This document shows positions 43,771-53,587 of a stretch of 64,000 bases of DNA, one piece after another. Positions within the stretch are counted from its first letter, which is position 1. Each line of letters opens with the position of its first letter. Both the position numbers and the translations under genes were made by a program. The notes below the pieces were generated by a model. The model did no database searches. It had not been told where the DNA came from and was given only the letters and a program-made list of their open reading frames with translations. Source of the DNA: Tanytarsus gracilentus (taxonomy: Eukaryota > Arthropoda > Insecta > Diptera > Chironomidae); the NCBI GenBank assembly GCA_038502055.1, contig JAXRKN010000027.1, forward strand, positions 434,001-498,000. Direction: 5' to 3'.

Positions 43771-45229
43771 TTAGCAACTGAAAGCAATTACAATGCAAAC
43801 TCCGGCTAGCACTATAAGCAGTAAAATTCCAACAACCCAAACCATTAAATCCGGTGACTCATCAAATAAACTTTTAACTATATTTTTCGAGCTTGTTTCA
43901 TGAGATTTTGTGGTGTTCATAGAATTTGTCGAATTTTCAACCTCAAATTTTTTTGTTGAATTTTCAAGCTGGAATTTTTTTGTAGTTTCTTCGTAATTAA
44001 TAAAAACTGAAGTGGTAGATTTTGGTGAAAATCGAGTTGATAAGTTTGAGGTTAAAGTTGTTAAAAGAATTGAATTTAAAGTTGTTGGCACGCTTGAAGT
44101 GATTTCAGTGTCAGATTTGAGTGTTGATTGATTTTCTTCAGTATTTTTTGATGTGAAATTAGTTGATTGAAGAGTTGTTAAGGAATTTTCATTTAAAACT
44201 TTTAAAGTTGTGGTCATTAATAAATTTATTGAATTTTCGGTTGTTGCGGTTTGATAATTAGAAGATTTCGACGTTGTTTGTTCAACTATAATTAAAGTTT
44301 GCGGTTCATCAGTTGGATTTTCATTCTTGTTTGTTGTCGCTGAGAGAAAATCATCATCGACAATTGAATTTTGTGTTGTCTTTTTTTTTTTTTTTTTCTT
44401 TTTCTGTGGTGCCTGTTTTAGTTGCGGTCTCGTTGATTTTAATTATTGATTTTTGTTTCGTCGAATTTTCTCTAATCGCAGTTAAAGATTCTGTTGTGAC
44501 TTTTGTGGTTTCTTCTCTCAAAATTTGAGGTTCGATTGTGGTCGTTGGCATTTCAATTAAATTTCTCAAAGTTGTAGATTTAAAATCAAAAACTTCAGAA
44601 CAATTTCTCTCAATTTCATTTGAAATAAATCTCGGATTATAACAAGAAATTTTTAGATTTTCAATTAAGATTTTTGCATCCTCATTGTTCATCGCGAATT
44701 CTTCATCAGAGCACGGAAAATTCACGCCAAGAGTTTTTAAACTGTTCATAATTGGTTCAAATGCATTTTGGTGAATATTTTCTAATTTTTCTGATTTGAT
44801 GAAAAGATAAGAAATTTTTGGAGTTTCAGCAAATAAATCCGATGGAATTTCCACAATTGAACTTTTAGCGATTGACAAATAATTCAATTTTTCTCCAAAT
44901 TGTTTTAAATCATTTTTGGTGATTCGATTAATTTTCTCACAAACTATGAAAAGTTTTTCAATATTTTGAAATTTTTCTCTAATTCCTTTGGGAATGAATT
45001 CAAGCGTGTCCGATGTTAGGTTCAAAAATTTAACGTCATTTTCTGATTTTCCATTTAGTTCATGAATTAAATTAACTTCGTTGATGTCGCAGGAATTTCC
45101 CTCGATTTTAGTCACTTTACATCCATAGCCAAAAATCGAATCAGTTTTACATTCGCACTCGATGTCAATTGCGTTGTTGCGATTGATTGAAATCAGAGTG
45201 AGAAACACCAGAAACAAATGACGACTCAT
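43771..45229 (-). CDS. LRR-array member 6, with frame shift at a 17-base A tract
   Basis: The first frame (start 45229) encodes a signal peptide, IECECKTDSIFGYGCKVTK N-cap, LRRs and the cap CSDEEFAMNNEDAKILIENLKISC. It then has a Thr-rich stalk that reaches a run of 17 A on the coding strand (44381-44397) and stops at about 44354. The other frame continues, without interruption, as a Thr/Ser/Asn-rich stalk (through the Met at 44217) to a transmembrane helix (VWVVGILLLIVLAGVCIVI) and the stop at 43771. The two frames differ by one base in the A tract. Either the gene is intact and the tract is misread in the assembly, or this allele is truncated into a secreted form. Confidence 0.78.
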
Positions 45230-46149
45230 GATGCGAATTTTTGTGGGAGGATTTTGCTGATGATAAAAAGTGTTGAAAATTATTTTTTGCGTATTGAATT
45301 TTGAGGAATCTAAAAAATCAGAGATGGAAAATTACAAAAATTTACATGTGATTTAGTTTACTTTGGGAAAGTAAATGATTTTTTTATGAAAATGTAATTA
45401 ATTATATGAATTTTTTTTATTTTTTATTTTAATTATTTTAATTTTATTTTTTTTTGAATTTTATCAAAATAATTTCTCAACAACTTAATCATAAATTTTT
45501 AACTAGAATTTATTTTTTGTTATTTTAATTCAAAATTTTTTATGAAAAAGCCCAAATTTTAATTTTTTATGAAAATTCCAAATTTTTTTTTTGAATTTAA
45601 ATTTTTTGTTTAAAAATTCACCAACTTTTATGATTTCAATCAAATTCAAATTTGTTTAAAAATTTATTAAAATCGTCTCGAACTTTTCAACTTCTCTTAT
45701 TAGATGATCTCTACTGAATGATCACAAATAGTTTGCCTCGAATGTAAAAGATGATTCAATTGAAAAATTATTAACGCACATTATTGCAGTCAAGTGGCGT
45801 AAAAAAGCTTTGCGAGAAGATGAGAGAGGAAAAAACAAAAAAGGTTTAATTTTTTTGTGTGTCGATCAAACTTGAGCGAGGATGAAAGATTTAAATATTT
45901 ATCAAATTCCTAAATCTTAATAAATAACGAACTTTGAGTTTTTTAAAAAAAATTTATTTATAAATTTTATCTTTAGTGGTTTAAACTATTTTTGGCATTA
46001 AATTTTCATAAAAAATTCATGAAATTTCCCATAATTTAATTACAAGTAATTTTTTTTGTAATTGCTCATCTCTGTTATTGTGTATCTCTGTAGTCCTAAA
46101 TAAAGGTCCTAAAATAATTTTAACACCTCAAAAAAATTCCTCAAACTTT
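45230..46149. other. Spacer bounded by CAGAGATGG-type ends
   Basis: Most of it lies between inverted ends of the CAGAGATGG family (listed next). AT-rich with no gene. Confidence 0.5.
45319..46074. mobile_element. Possible long CAGAGATGG-family element (copy 4)
   Basis: CAGAGATGG at 45319 and CATCTCTG ending at 46074 are inverted, with AATTAC-type subterminal sequence at both sides. At 756 bp it is much longer than the other copies, so it may be a longer relative, a nested insertion, or two separate solo ends. Confidence 0.45.
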
Positions 46150-47745
46150 TTATTTTGAAACGTAAGTGCGTGATGATCTCTCCCTCGACTGCTCTCTCAT
46201 CTCAATGTCATAGCTTTGTCCTGAACTTTTTCTTTTCTCATAGAACTTGAGTGCAAAATGTAAAACTACTCCAATTGTAATAATCACGACACAAACTGTA
46301 AGAATTGAATTTGCTTTGCTTTTATTTTCTTCCAGTTTATTGAGATTAACTTCTTGTTGTGATGAACTTTGAAGTGATGGCTGTGCAGAAGATGGACTGA
46401 GAGTCTCTGCTGAATTTTTGGGTTTAAGAATTTCATTCTCTTTAGATGGTAAAGTTGATGGTGAGTTAGTGGTTAGAGTTATGATGATCGATTTTTCAGT
46501 GACCGATGGTAAAATTGTTGCAGTTGCATCATCTTCTGGAAACTTATTTTTATTTCTAATTGCTTGAGAGCTCTCAGTAGGTTGAATAACTTTATATAAA
46601 TCAGAATTTAATGGATTTTGTGATTCTGAATCTGAACAAGTGCAGATGCAGTTGCTCAAAGACAATTTCATGTTGCCATTTTCTGCTTCTGGGCAAGTGC
46701 AGTTGCAGCCATTTTTAGATTTTAAATTTAAAGTTTTTGGAACAATTGAATCTGGAGCTTTTGTTGTTGTAGTTGTAGTTGGTTCATTTGATTTTTCAGG
46801 TTCGGTTGTTGATTTTTCCGGTTCAGTTATTGATTTTTCCGGTTCGGTTTTTGATTTTTCCGGTTCGGTTGTTGTTGTTGTTGTCATTTCATTTTTTGTT
46901 TTCGGTTCAGTTGTTGGTTTTTCTGGTTCGGTTTTTGGTTTTTCCGGTTCAGTTTTTGGTTTTTCCGGTTCGGTTGTTGTTGTTGTTGTCGTTTCATTTT
47001 TTGTTTGCGGTTCAGTTGTTGGTTTTTCCGGTTCGGTTTTTGATTTTTCCGGTTCCGTCGTTGTTGTTGGTTTAGAAGATTGATTTGTTGGTGGTTCAGT
47101 GGATGGTGTGTTAATTATAATTGTTGCTAAAGTATCTTCATCACATGTTCTTGAGTCAACAGTCGAAACAAAGCTTGGATCATTGCATTTTGTCTTGAGA
47201 TTTTCAATAATTTTTTGAATTTCTTCTTCACTTGTTTCAGTTCCAGAAAAGCAAGCGAGATCAACTTTCAATGATTTTAAACTCTTTTTTATGGGTTTGA
47301 ATGTGTCCTCGTGAATGTTCATGTTATCGGATTTCACACTTAAAGATTGAATATTTTTTGTTTCACTGAATAAATCAGCTGGAAGTTCATTAATTGAGCT
47401 GCTTTCAATTTGGAGAATTTTTAAATTTTCTCCGAATGATTTCAAGTCATCTAATGTAATTTTCGTGATGCTGCTGCTGTCAATGATGAGTTCCTCAATA
47501 TTTTCAAATTTCTCATGAATTCCAAGAGGGAAAAATTTCAAAGTTTCTGATGAAATTTTAACGGACGTTACGTCATTGTCAGTTAAACCATTTAAGTGAT
47601 TAAAATTGGTCTCAATATTAGAGCATTCATCGCCATCAAAGGATGATAAAGTACATCCGTAGACTGAATTTGTATGCTCGCAGTTAATGTCAAGTGCGTT
47701 GATAAAACTCATCGAGGTTAGAGCAATTAAGATTAAAATTTTCAT
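46150..47745 (-). CDS. LRR-array member 7, long repeat-stalk membrane protein
   Basis: Single exon, 531 residues, the longest member. Signal peptide (1-17), a shortened N-cap (INCEHTNSVYGCTLSS), LRRs with FGENLKILQIESSSINELP, and a cap ending LKTKCNDPSF by about residue 198. A roughly 110-residue stalk follows, made of heptad-like TEPEKPK/S units with interspersed poly-Thr. Next comes a Cys cluster of two CxCxC-type motifs (CNCTC, CICTC at about 345-370), a second Ser/Pro/Thr-rich region, a transmembrane helix at about 478-498 and a basic tail with two Tyr. The extended stalk probably carries O-glycans and lifts the LRR domain from the membrane. Confidence 0.87.
   Translation of the reverse strand: MKILILIALTSMSFINALDINCEHTNSVYGCTLSSFDGDECSNIETNFNHLNGLTDNDVTSVKISSETLKFFPLGIHEKFENIEELIIDSSSITKITLDDLKSFGENLKILQIESSSINELPADLFSETKNIQSLSVKSDNMNIHEDTFKPIKKSLKSLKVDLACFSGTETSEEEIQKIIENLKTKCNDPSFVSTVDSRTCDEDTLATIIINTPSTEPPTNQSSKPTTTTEPEKSKTEPEKPTTEPQTKNETTTTTTTEPEKPKTEPEKPKTEPEKPTTEPKTKNEMTTTTTTEPEKSKTEPEKSITEPEKSTTEPEKSNEPTTTTTTKAPDSIVPKTLNLKSKNGCNCTCPEAENGNMKLSLSNCICTCSDSESQNPLNSDLYKVIQPTESSQAIRNKNKFPEDDATATILPSVTEKSIIITLTTNSPSTLPSKENEILKPKNSAETLSPSSAQPSLQSSSQQEVNLNKLEENKSKANSILTVCVVIITIGVVLHFALKFYEKRKSSGQSYDIEMREQSRERSSRTYVSK
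46775..47070 (-). repeat. Coding minisatellite in the stalk of member 7
   Basis: A 21-bp unit encoding TEPEKSx/TEPEKPx is repeated in two or three blocks separated by poly-Thr codons (GTTGTTGTT on the plus strand), giving a higher-order repeat. Likely length-polymorphic. Confidence 0.85.
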
Positions 47746-48596
47746 TTTTAAAAAAATTATGAGTCAAATTTCTGCGAAAGATAAAATTTTAAAAATTATT
47801 ACATCATTTGGGAAATTTTTATGGGTTGAGAAGAAATTATTTTATATAATTTTATAAATTTTATAATAATTTAACGGAATTTAATTTAAAATCTTTGACG
47901 TTGATTTTTTAAAAAAAATTCTTCAAGAAAAAAAAATTAACCTCAAAAATTTTACGGATTGTTTTCAAAAGGATTAATTTTTTTTTTCTTCAAATTTATT
48001 TAATTCTTTTTTTCAATATAGATTTATTGTTTTTTTTTTGATTTTTTTCTTGAAAAATTCGCGGAAAAAAGTCAGAAATTTTAAGACTTACTTTTTCATG
48101 TTTGAGAGCAAATTACTTCTTAACTATGAATGCTAGAAAGTTCATGTGATATATCAATAGATGTGGAGTAAAAAGTTCTATTAAGAAAAAATACAACCTA
48201 GTTTTCGTTAATGTAAAAAACATTAGAAAAAACCAAAAAATAGACAGAAAGTAAGTCTTAAAAATTCCCGTTTTGACCATTAATTAATTTATTTTTACCT
48301 TGATTATTAAAATTTTCCTTTTAAATTGTTATTTTTTTAATTGCACTCAAATGACAACTGATGCTTCCAAATTAAAAATGAACAATGATGAGTAAAATCG
48401 CTTCGCATTCGCTTTTTAATATAAAAATTCTAGTTTTATCATTAAATATGACAAATTTTGGAAATTTTAATCTGAGAGCATTTTTTAGAGAGAAAATAAA
48501 GTTTTGTAATACAAATTTTTAGAAAGTGATTTTTTAATTTTTTTTATTCATGATTTTTTAGAATATTTTTTTAAAGATTTCATAATTTTTATTTAG
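47746..48596. other. AT-rich spacer ending the LRR array
   Basis: Homopolymer-rich; no gene or convincing repeat seen. Confidence 0.5.
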
Positions 48597-49904
48597 CTAA
48601 ATATTCACATTATTAAAAGTAAATTCCTTCAAGCTCTCGCATCTCATCTTGACAACGTTTTTAATTTCAAAGCTCAGTCTTCCTCCGCTCACATGCAACA
48701 CCTTCAAATTTTTCATTCTCGATACGATTTCCACTAAAATCTCTTCCGTGATAATTCCACAATTAACAATTTCTAATTTCTCAACTAAGTTTTCTCTCGT
48801 TATAAATTTATCATTCTCGTCACTCGAGAGCGAAGTTAAATTAACGATTCTCAACGTCTTAACGCTCGGAATATTTAAAGGCCATTGTCGTAGTCCCATG
48901 TTGATAATATTGACTTCCTCGAGCCTCGTGCTGGCACCAAGATTTAAACTATTTGGACAACTTTCCTGATCAATCCATTGAAGGAGCTTTAAATTCGGAA
49001 GGTCATTATTTAATCCGTCGGTTAATGAATTTTTCATCGTTAATTTTGTAATGCTTTGATTATTAATAAATTTGAACACGCATCTATCGCATCTCAACTC
49101 ATCTAAATTCACGCAGTTATTAATCAATTTCTCTAAAATTCGATGACTCTCAACTGGCGTAATGTCGCTGAATTCAATAAACTTCAAAGTGTCAATCATC
49201 GGGAAGAACAAATCAATGTAATGACTTTTCCACGCGATATCGTGAAGAATTAAAAGCCTCAATTTAAACGGAAGTTCTTCGCAATTTTCACTAGAGCTGT
49301 TGCCCATCGAGTAAAAGAGATCGAGAACTTTTGGACCGCGAAGAAAAAGTGACTTTAGAGCTGGTTGAGTTTTTAAAAATCCTCGAATTCCGATTCCATA
49401 CTCCTCGAATGATTGCGTGATTCTCAACGCACCCAATTTGGATTTTGTGAAAAGATCCAGAATGCACGCGCTGCTGTCGGTCAGTTCTAAAATACTAATG
49501 TTATCAAGTTCGGGTAGTTGACGAGTGACTTCCGGCCAAACAGAGACATTTTCAAACTTTATCGATCGAGCTTCCGGGCAAAGTCTCAAAATTTGAGCGA
49601 TTGTTGGATACGAAATGTCACTTTCGCTAAAAATTATGCTGTTGATGTTTTGACCGAATGTTGTGAGAACGCTTTGGTGGACTCTCGGTGTGTAATTGAT
49701 CACTGTTAGCCTTCCGATTCGTCTGCATTTTGTGCTAATTGTGTTTCCTCTCTTTTTGTCTAATTTTATATCAAAATTTCTTAACGACGGTGTCGATTGA
49801 ATAATTTCGTGAAATCTTTGATGAACTTTCGTCAAATTGCTGAGCTCGAGGACTGAAAGATCGTCGAATATTTTTATAAGCAGCTCATTTGGTAATTTGT
49901 CCAT
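48597..49904 (-). CDS. F-box and LRR protein
   Basis: Single exon, 435 residues. The F-box is at 1-42 (MDKLPNELLIKIFDDLS, LELSNLTKVHQRFHEII), followed by irregular LRRs with the substrate-receptor look (ARSIKFENVSV, LRLLILHDI, LDELRCDRC, VKTLRIVNLTSL, LEIVNCGI, LKVLHVSGG). It shares opening and architecture with 4715-5941. Likely an SCF adaptor; target unknown. It is head-to-head with FBXO28, the two start codons being about 180 bp apart, so a shared promoter is probable. Confidence 0.86.
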   Translation of the reverse strand: MDKLPNELLIKIFDDLSVLELSNLTKVHQRFHEIIQSTPSLRNFDIKLDKKRGNTISTKCRRIGRLTVINYTPRVHQSVLTTFGQNINSIIFSESDISYPTIAQILRLCPEARSIKFENVSVWPEVTRQLPELDNISILELTDSSACILDLFTKSKLGALRITQSFEEYGIGIRGFLKTQPALKSLFLRGPKVLDLFYSMGNSSSENCEELPFKLRLLILHDIAWKSHYIDLFFPMIDTLKFIEFSDITPVESHRILEKLINNCVNLDELRCDRCVFKFINNQSITKLTMKNSLTDGLNNDLPNLKLLQWIDQESCPNSLNLGASTRLEEVNIINMGLRQWPLNIPSVKTLRIVNLTSLSSDENDKFITRENLVEKLEIVNCGIITEEILVEIVSRMKNLKVLHVSGGRLSFEIKNVVKMRCESLKEFTFNNVNI

Positions 49905-50084
49905 TTTAACTAATTTTTAAAGAATATTTTTGTCATTCTTTGTTTTGCTTTTAAAAATGTGTTCGAAAGAAAGAAAAAAAATTTGTAACGTATTTTTTTG
50001 AATTTTCGCGCTCAAAATTATTTCGTAAACAAAAGAAATCTCTTAAATTTTAAAAAATTGTCATTTATTCAAATTAAAAACAAT

Positions 50085-51121
50085 ATGAAATTGCTTGACC
50101 TACCCGACTGTGTGCTTGAGGATATTCTGTCATTTTTAACCTACGATGAAATAGCCAAAACTCGAATTGTAAGTTTTTAAAGAAAAATATTAAAAAATCG
50201 AGTTAAATTTTTTAATTTTTTCAAGGTCTGCAAGAAATTCAATGACTTAAATAAGCAAATTCTTAATCATGGCTTTTACAAACTTCTCAACGATCATCAG
50301 AGGAAGATGAAAAACATCAAAGGACAACTTCCGAGGAGAGAATCAGAGAGAAGTGAGTTATGTAAAAATTTATGCATCCAAGTTTATTGAAGTGCAGTGC
50401 TCTGAATCTAATCTCCATCTCTATTAAACAAAATTCTAATCCAGCTCGTTTTTCACTTTCAGGAAATCATCCCCTCTCCAAGCACTCGGACGTTCTCACA
50501 TGCATCGAGACTCGTCTGTCGATGCTCTCGATGACATACCAAAAGCACATTCAAAACAACAGTGCTTGCTTTATACCGGGCAAAATCATCGACGAGTGCT
50601 ATAGAATTTTGCAATTAATCAATGGCAATGAGATCCGAACACTTCGAGCGCATGAAATTCTTCAGGAGCTTCGCGACATCTCATCAATGGCAATTGAACA
50701 TTTTGATGAGAAAGTTGCGCCCGATATTCGAAAGACTTCGCCGCGGGACTCGTTGCCGTGCGCTGTTTTTGATATTTTTCCGCGATCTTCAATCGATGGA
50801 ATTTTATCGCTCTCCAGAAATTCGTCATGTTCATCGATTTCAGCTCAAAGCACGCCAATAAAGTCATCACATCCTCGAGTTAAGACAAAATCGAAGCTTT
50901 CGAGCTTGGTGAGAATGTATAAAAAGCAATCGAGAGTCATTAAAGGACAATCGAAGCAGATTATGAGAATGGTCAAAAGTTTAAAGGATCAAAAATCGTC
51001 GCTAAGTTCACTGAAGCGGAGATTGGACGAGTCTGAGGCAAAGAATCTCGAGTTGTCTGAGAGCATTAAAAAATTCAAAGAAAAACCGACTGCAACCAAA
51101 ACCCGAAAAACTCACGAGTGA
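50085..51121 (+). CDS. FBXO28: F-box only protein 28 homolog
   Basis: Three exons (50085-50168, 50226-50352, 50463-51121) give 289 residues. The F-box (LPDCVLEDILSFLTYDEIAKTRIVCKKFN) spans the first intron. The FBXO28-specific central block follows: QLPRRESERRNHPLSKHSD, ETRLSMLSMTYQKHI, CFIPGKIIDECYRIL and RAHEILQELRDISSMAIEHFDEK. A C-terminal coiled coil (about 225-275) and a basic Lys/Arg tail resemble vertebrate FBXO28, a nuclear SCF component that binds topoisomerase II alpha and MYC in mammals. Splice phases fit exactly through the RRESERRN motif. Confidence 0.95.
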
Positions 51122-52749
51122 TTTTTAAAATATTTATTGTGATGAATTTAATTAAATAATTAAAAAAGTTCTAATAATTAATAGTAAAAAAATTCTTCCT
51201 TATTCATCTAGCGGAAATTCTTGAGTCGTAGCGTATCCGAGAACTATGGTAAGAACGGAAGCTGCACTGGTTTGCGTCTGTCCAAGATACCTGATAGGCG
51301 GGTCAATCGTTATTATCATATTTAAAAGTAAAAATTATTAATTTTCAGCCGAAATCAAGGCAACATGCAAAGCCATCGCAAAAAAGCGAGTTCTGAGAGA
51401 GAATAGTACACACGCATTTTTTAATTATTTAAAAAATATTGATTAAAAATAGTTGAGATTTTGTTGTTAAATAAAAGAAAATTCAATTCATAAGTCGTTA
51501 AAGCAATGACGAGAGGTAAAAAAAAAGTAGCAATGAAGCAGCTTCACCAGAAATCGAAATAAAAAAGTCGAGTCTCAGCAACAACAAAATTTTGAGAGCA
51601 AATCGTGGTCAATAAGTGAGAAGTTTTATGAAATTAGTGAAGAGTGTTGAGTTGATATCTGCAAAAATTGATGAAATTAGGAAGATGTAAAATGCATGAA
51701 GTCTAAACAAGAAGCAATTTTGTGTCATTAATATTTTGGATAAAAAAGTTGAAAACTTGAGAAGATTGCCGAGAGAGAATCACCAGTTTGTGAAGAAATG
51801 AGTAACGATGTGAAAAAATTAAAAAGAGCCTTTGACCGTGATCAAGAAAAATTAAATGATCGTCTGATAATGAAAAATTTGCAGATGAAATAATTGATGA
51901 TAAAGCCATGATGAAGTCGATCATCAAAAATGTTTTCGCTACACTCGAGATAAACATTAACGAAACACAATTTAATGCATTTGCAACAAAGACGAATGAT
52001 AAAAAAGCAGCCAACATTGTCGTTAAGCTTTCATAGAAATTCTAAAGTCTGAAATAGTGGGAAATACAGAAAAGTTAAGAAGGAAGGCAATTCATTGTTG
52101 GTCAAAAAACTGAAATATACCAGACAGTCACCCTCTCAGTGGAAAAATGGTCCAGATTGCAAACAAGCTGTCCAGATATAACACCATCCTCATCCAAAAC
52201 GCTCGCGATAATGTTCCCTCTATTTTGATTTCGTTTATGATACGCCTGAATCTTTGATTATGGTCAATATCAACAAAAATTTTATCAGATTGAGAATAAC
52301 GACGATATCGATACACTCGTTGATGAAGTTGACAGAATAAGAAAGAAAAAGAAGACAATGAAAAAGCGTTTAAAGGTTGCTTCGCTGTTTGACAGAATGG
52401 AAGAAAGGAGGACTCAATTAAACTAATTTATAAAATATGCAATTTAAATTTTTTTAAAGAACATTATGTTAAAATCGTTATAAACTATTCTCTCTATTTT
52501 TCAAAAAAAAACTGTGCACAAGCTTTGTTAAACAGTCAATAAATAAATTTTCGGATTAAAAAAAAAAAAAAAAGCTCATCTCGACCTTTTTTTACACGCG
52601 GCCAGCTGAGATTTTATAAACCGGCTGCAATAAAGTAGAAAAAACTGAGAGTTCTAACTTTTTTCTCGCGTTTAATAATTTCTTGATTATCAGTCACGTT
52701 CGCACGTTCGATCAGCACAGTCGAGAAATTATATAATCTTAGAATTTTG
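51122..52749. other. Region with decayed retroelement-like sequence
   Basis: See the pseudogene entry for 51500-52574. At 51265-51310 there is a fragment resembling the GCGTCTRTCC part of the dispersed repeat. The end of the interval holds the promoter of the DOMON gene. Confidence 0.5.
51500..52574 (+). pseudogene. Decayed ORF1-like retroelement remnant with poly-A tail
   Basis: Short plus-strand frame pieces follow one another with stops and shifts. One at about 51799 resembles a coiled coil (VKKLKRAFDRDQEKLNDRL). The next, from about 51880, reads MMKSIIKNVFATLEINI and KKAANIVVKLS, recalling the fold of ORF1 or FP25-like proteins of non-LTR elements. The stretch ends with AATAAATAAA and 17 A (52558-52574), so it arrived by retroposition or represents an old element end. 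Base composition is A-rich on this strand. The source is uncertain; a processed host pseudogene is possible. Confidence 0.45.
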
Positions 52750-53528
52750 ATGACGATGATGAAAGTTTTAGTGGTTGGAGTTTTTTTGTGGTAATTTTTT
52801 TTTATAAATTCTAAAAATTAATTAAAAATATTTTTAATTTAATTAAGTTGCTGCATCATCACCGCACACACATTCGAAGCATTCAACTACGATGAATGTG
52901 GCAGTGAAAAAACTTGCCTGGGCTTCCCCGAAGACTGCCTCGCAGACAAAGATTGTGTTACCATGAGTTCAACATACAAGAAAGGTAAAAAGAAGAAAAA
53001 GCCATTAAAATTTATTTGTTCGTTGACTCTCGAGTGTTTTATTTTTTTCTCATCAAGATGGTAAATATATTTTCGAGATGAGATCTTATAAAGGAGCTGC
53101 TTACATTGCCATGGCTCTGTCGAGTGACAACAAGATGGGACAAGATTCGGTCATGGAATGCGTTAAGAACAAGAGAACTGGTAAAGTTGAACTTTACTCA
53201 TCGTGGACGGAAATTATTAATGGAGATTATAAGGCGACAAGAGAGGGAGCTGTGAGATGCGTCTTATTTTAATTAAATTTAATTTAATCCATTTTAATTA
53301 CAGCCTCAAGAAATTATCAGACTAGTTGAATCGCGCATCGAAGATAATAGAATTTTCTGTCACGTTGAACGCGATGCAATCACAAATGTTCGTGGAGTTG
53401 AATTTAATCTTAACACAAACGATTATTTCATGCTTCTCGCGAGTGGAACTGCACTGGAGAAAAATTCAGTTGGGTATCACGATTATGCTTACACACCTTC
53501 GGAGAAAAAGGTGAAATTTAATAAATAA
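52750..53528 (+). CDS. Secreted DOMON-domain protein
   Basis: Four exons (52750-52790, 52848-52984, 53058-53251, 53304-53528) give 198 residues. A signal peptide (about 1-20) is encoded across the first intron. A Cys-rich segment follows (CGSEKTCLGFPEDCLADKDC), then a DOMON domain with the typical YIAMALSSDNKMGQDSVMEC strand-loop and a FNLNTNDYFMLLASGTAL end. DOMON domains bind heme or sugar and usually form part of ferric reductases (FRRS1 type) with a cytochrome b561 region. Here the frame stops just after the domain (KVKFNK), with AATAAA next and SIRT6 starting 59 bp on, so no b561 part exists. Probably a soluble relative. Confidence 0.82.
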
Positions 53529-53587
53529 AATTTTTATTAAAATTAATTTTCATTTTTTTTATAAAATAATTTTTTTAAAATTAATTA

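Noticed and set aside
51703..52358. Minus-strand frames at 51703-52017 and 52128-52358
   Set aside because: They are antisense to the decayed plus-strand ORF1-like sequence and end beside its poly-A tail.
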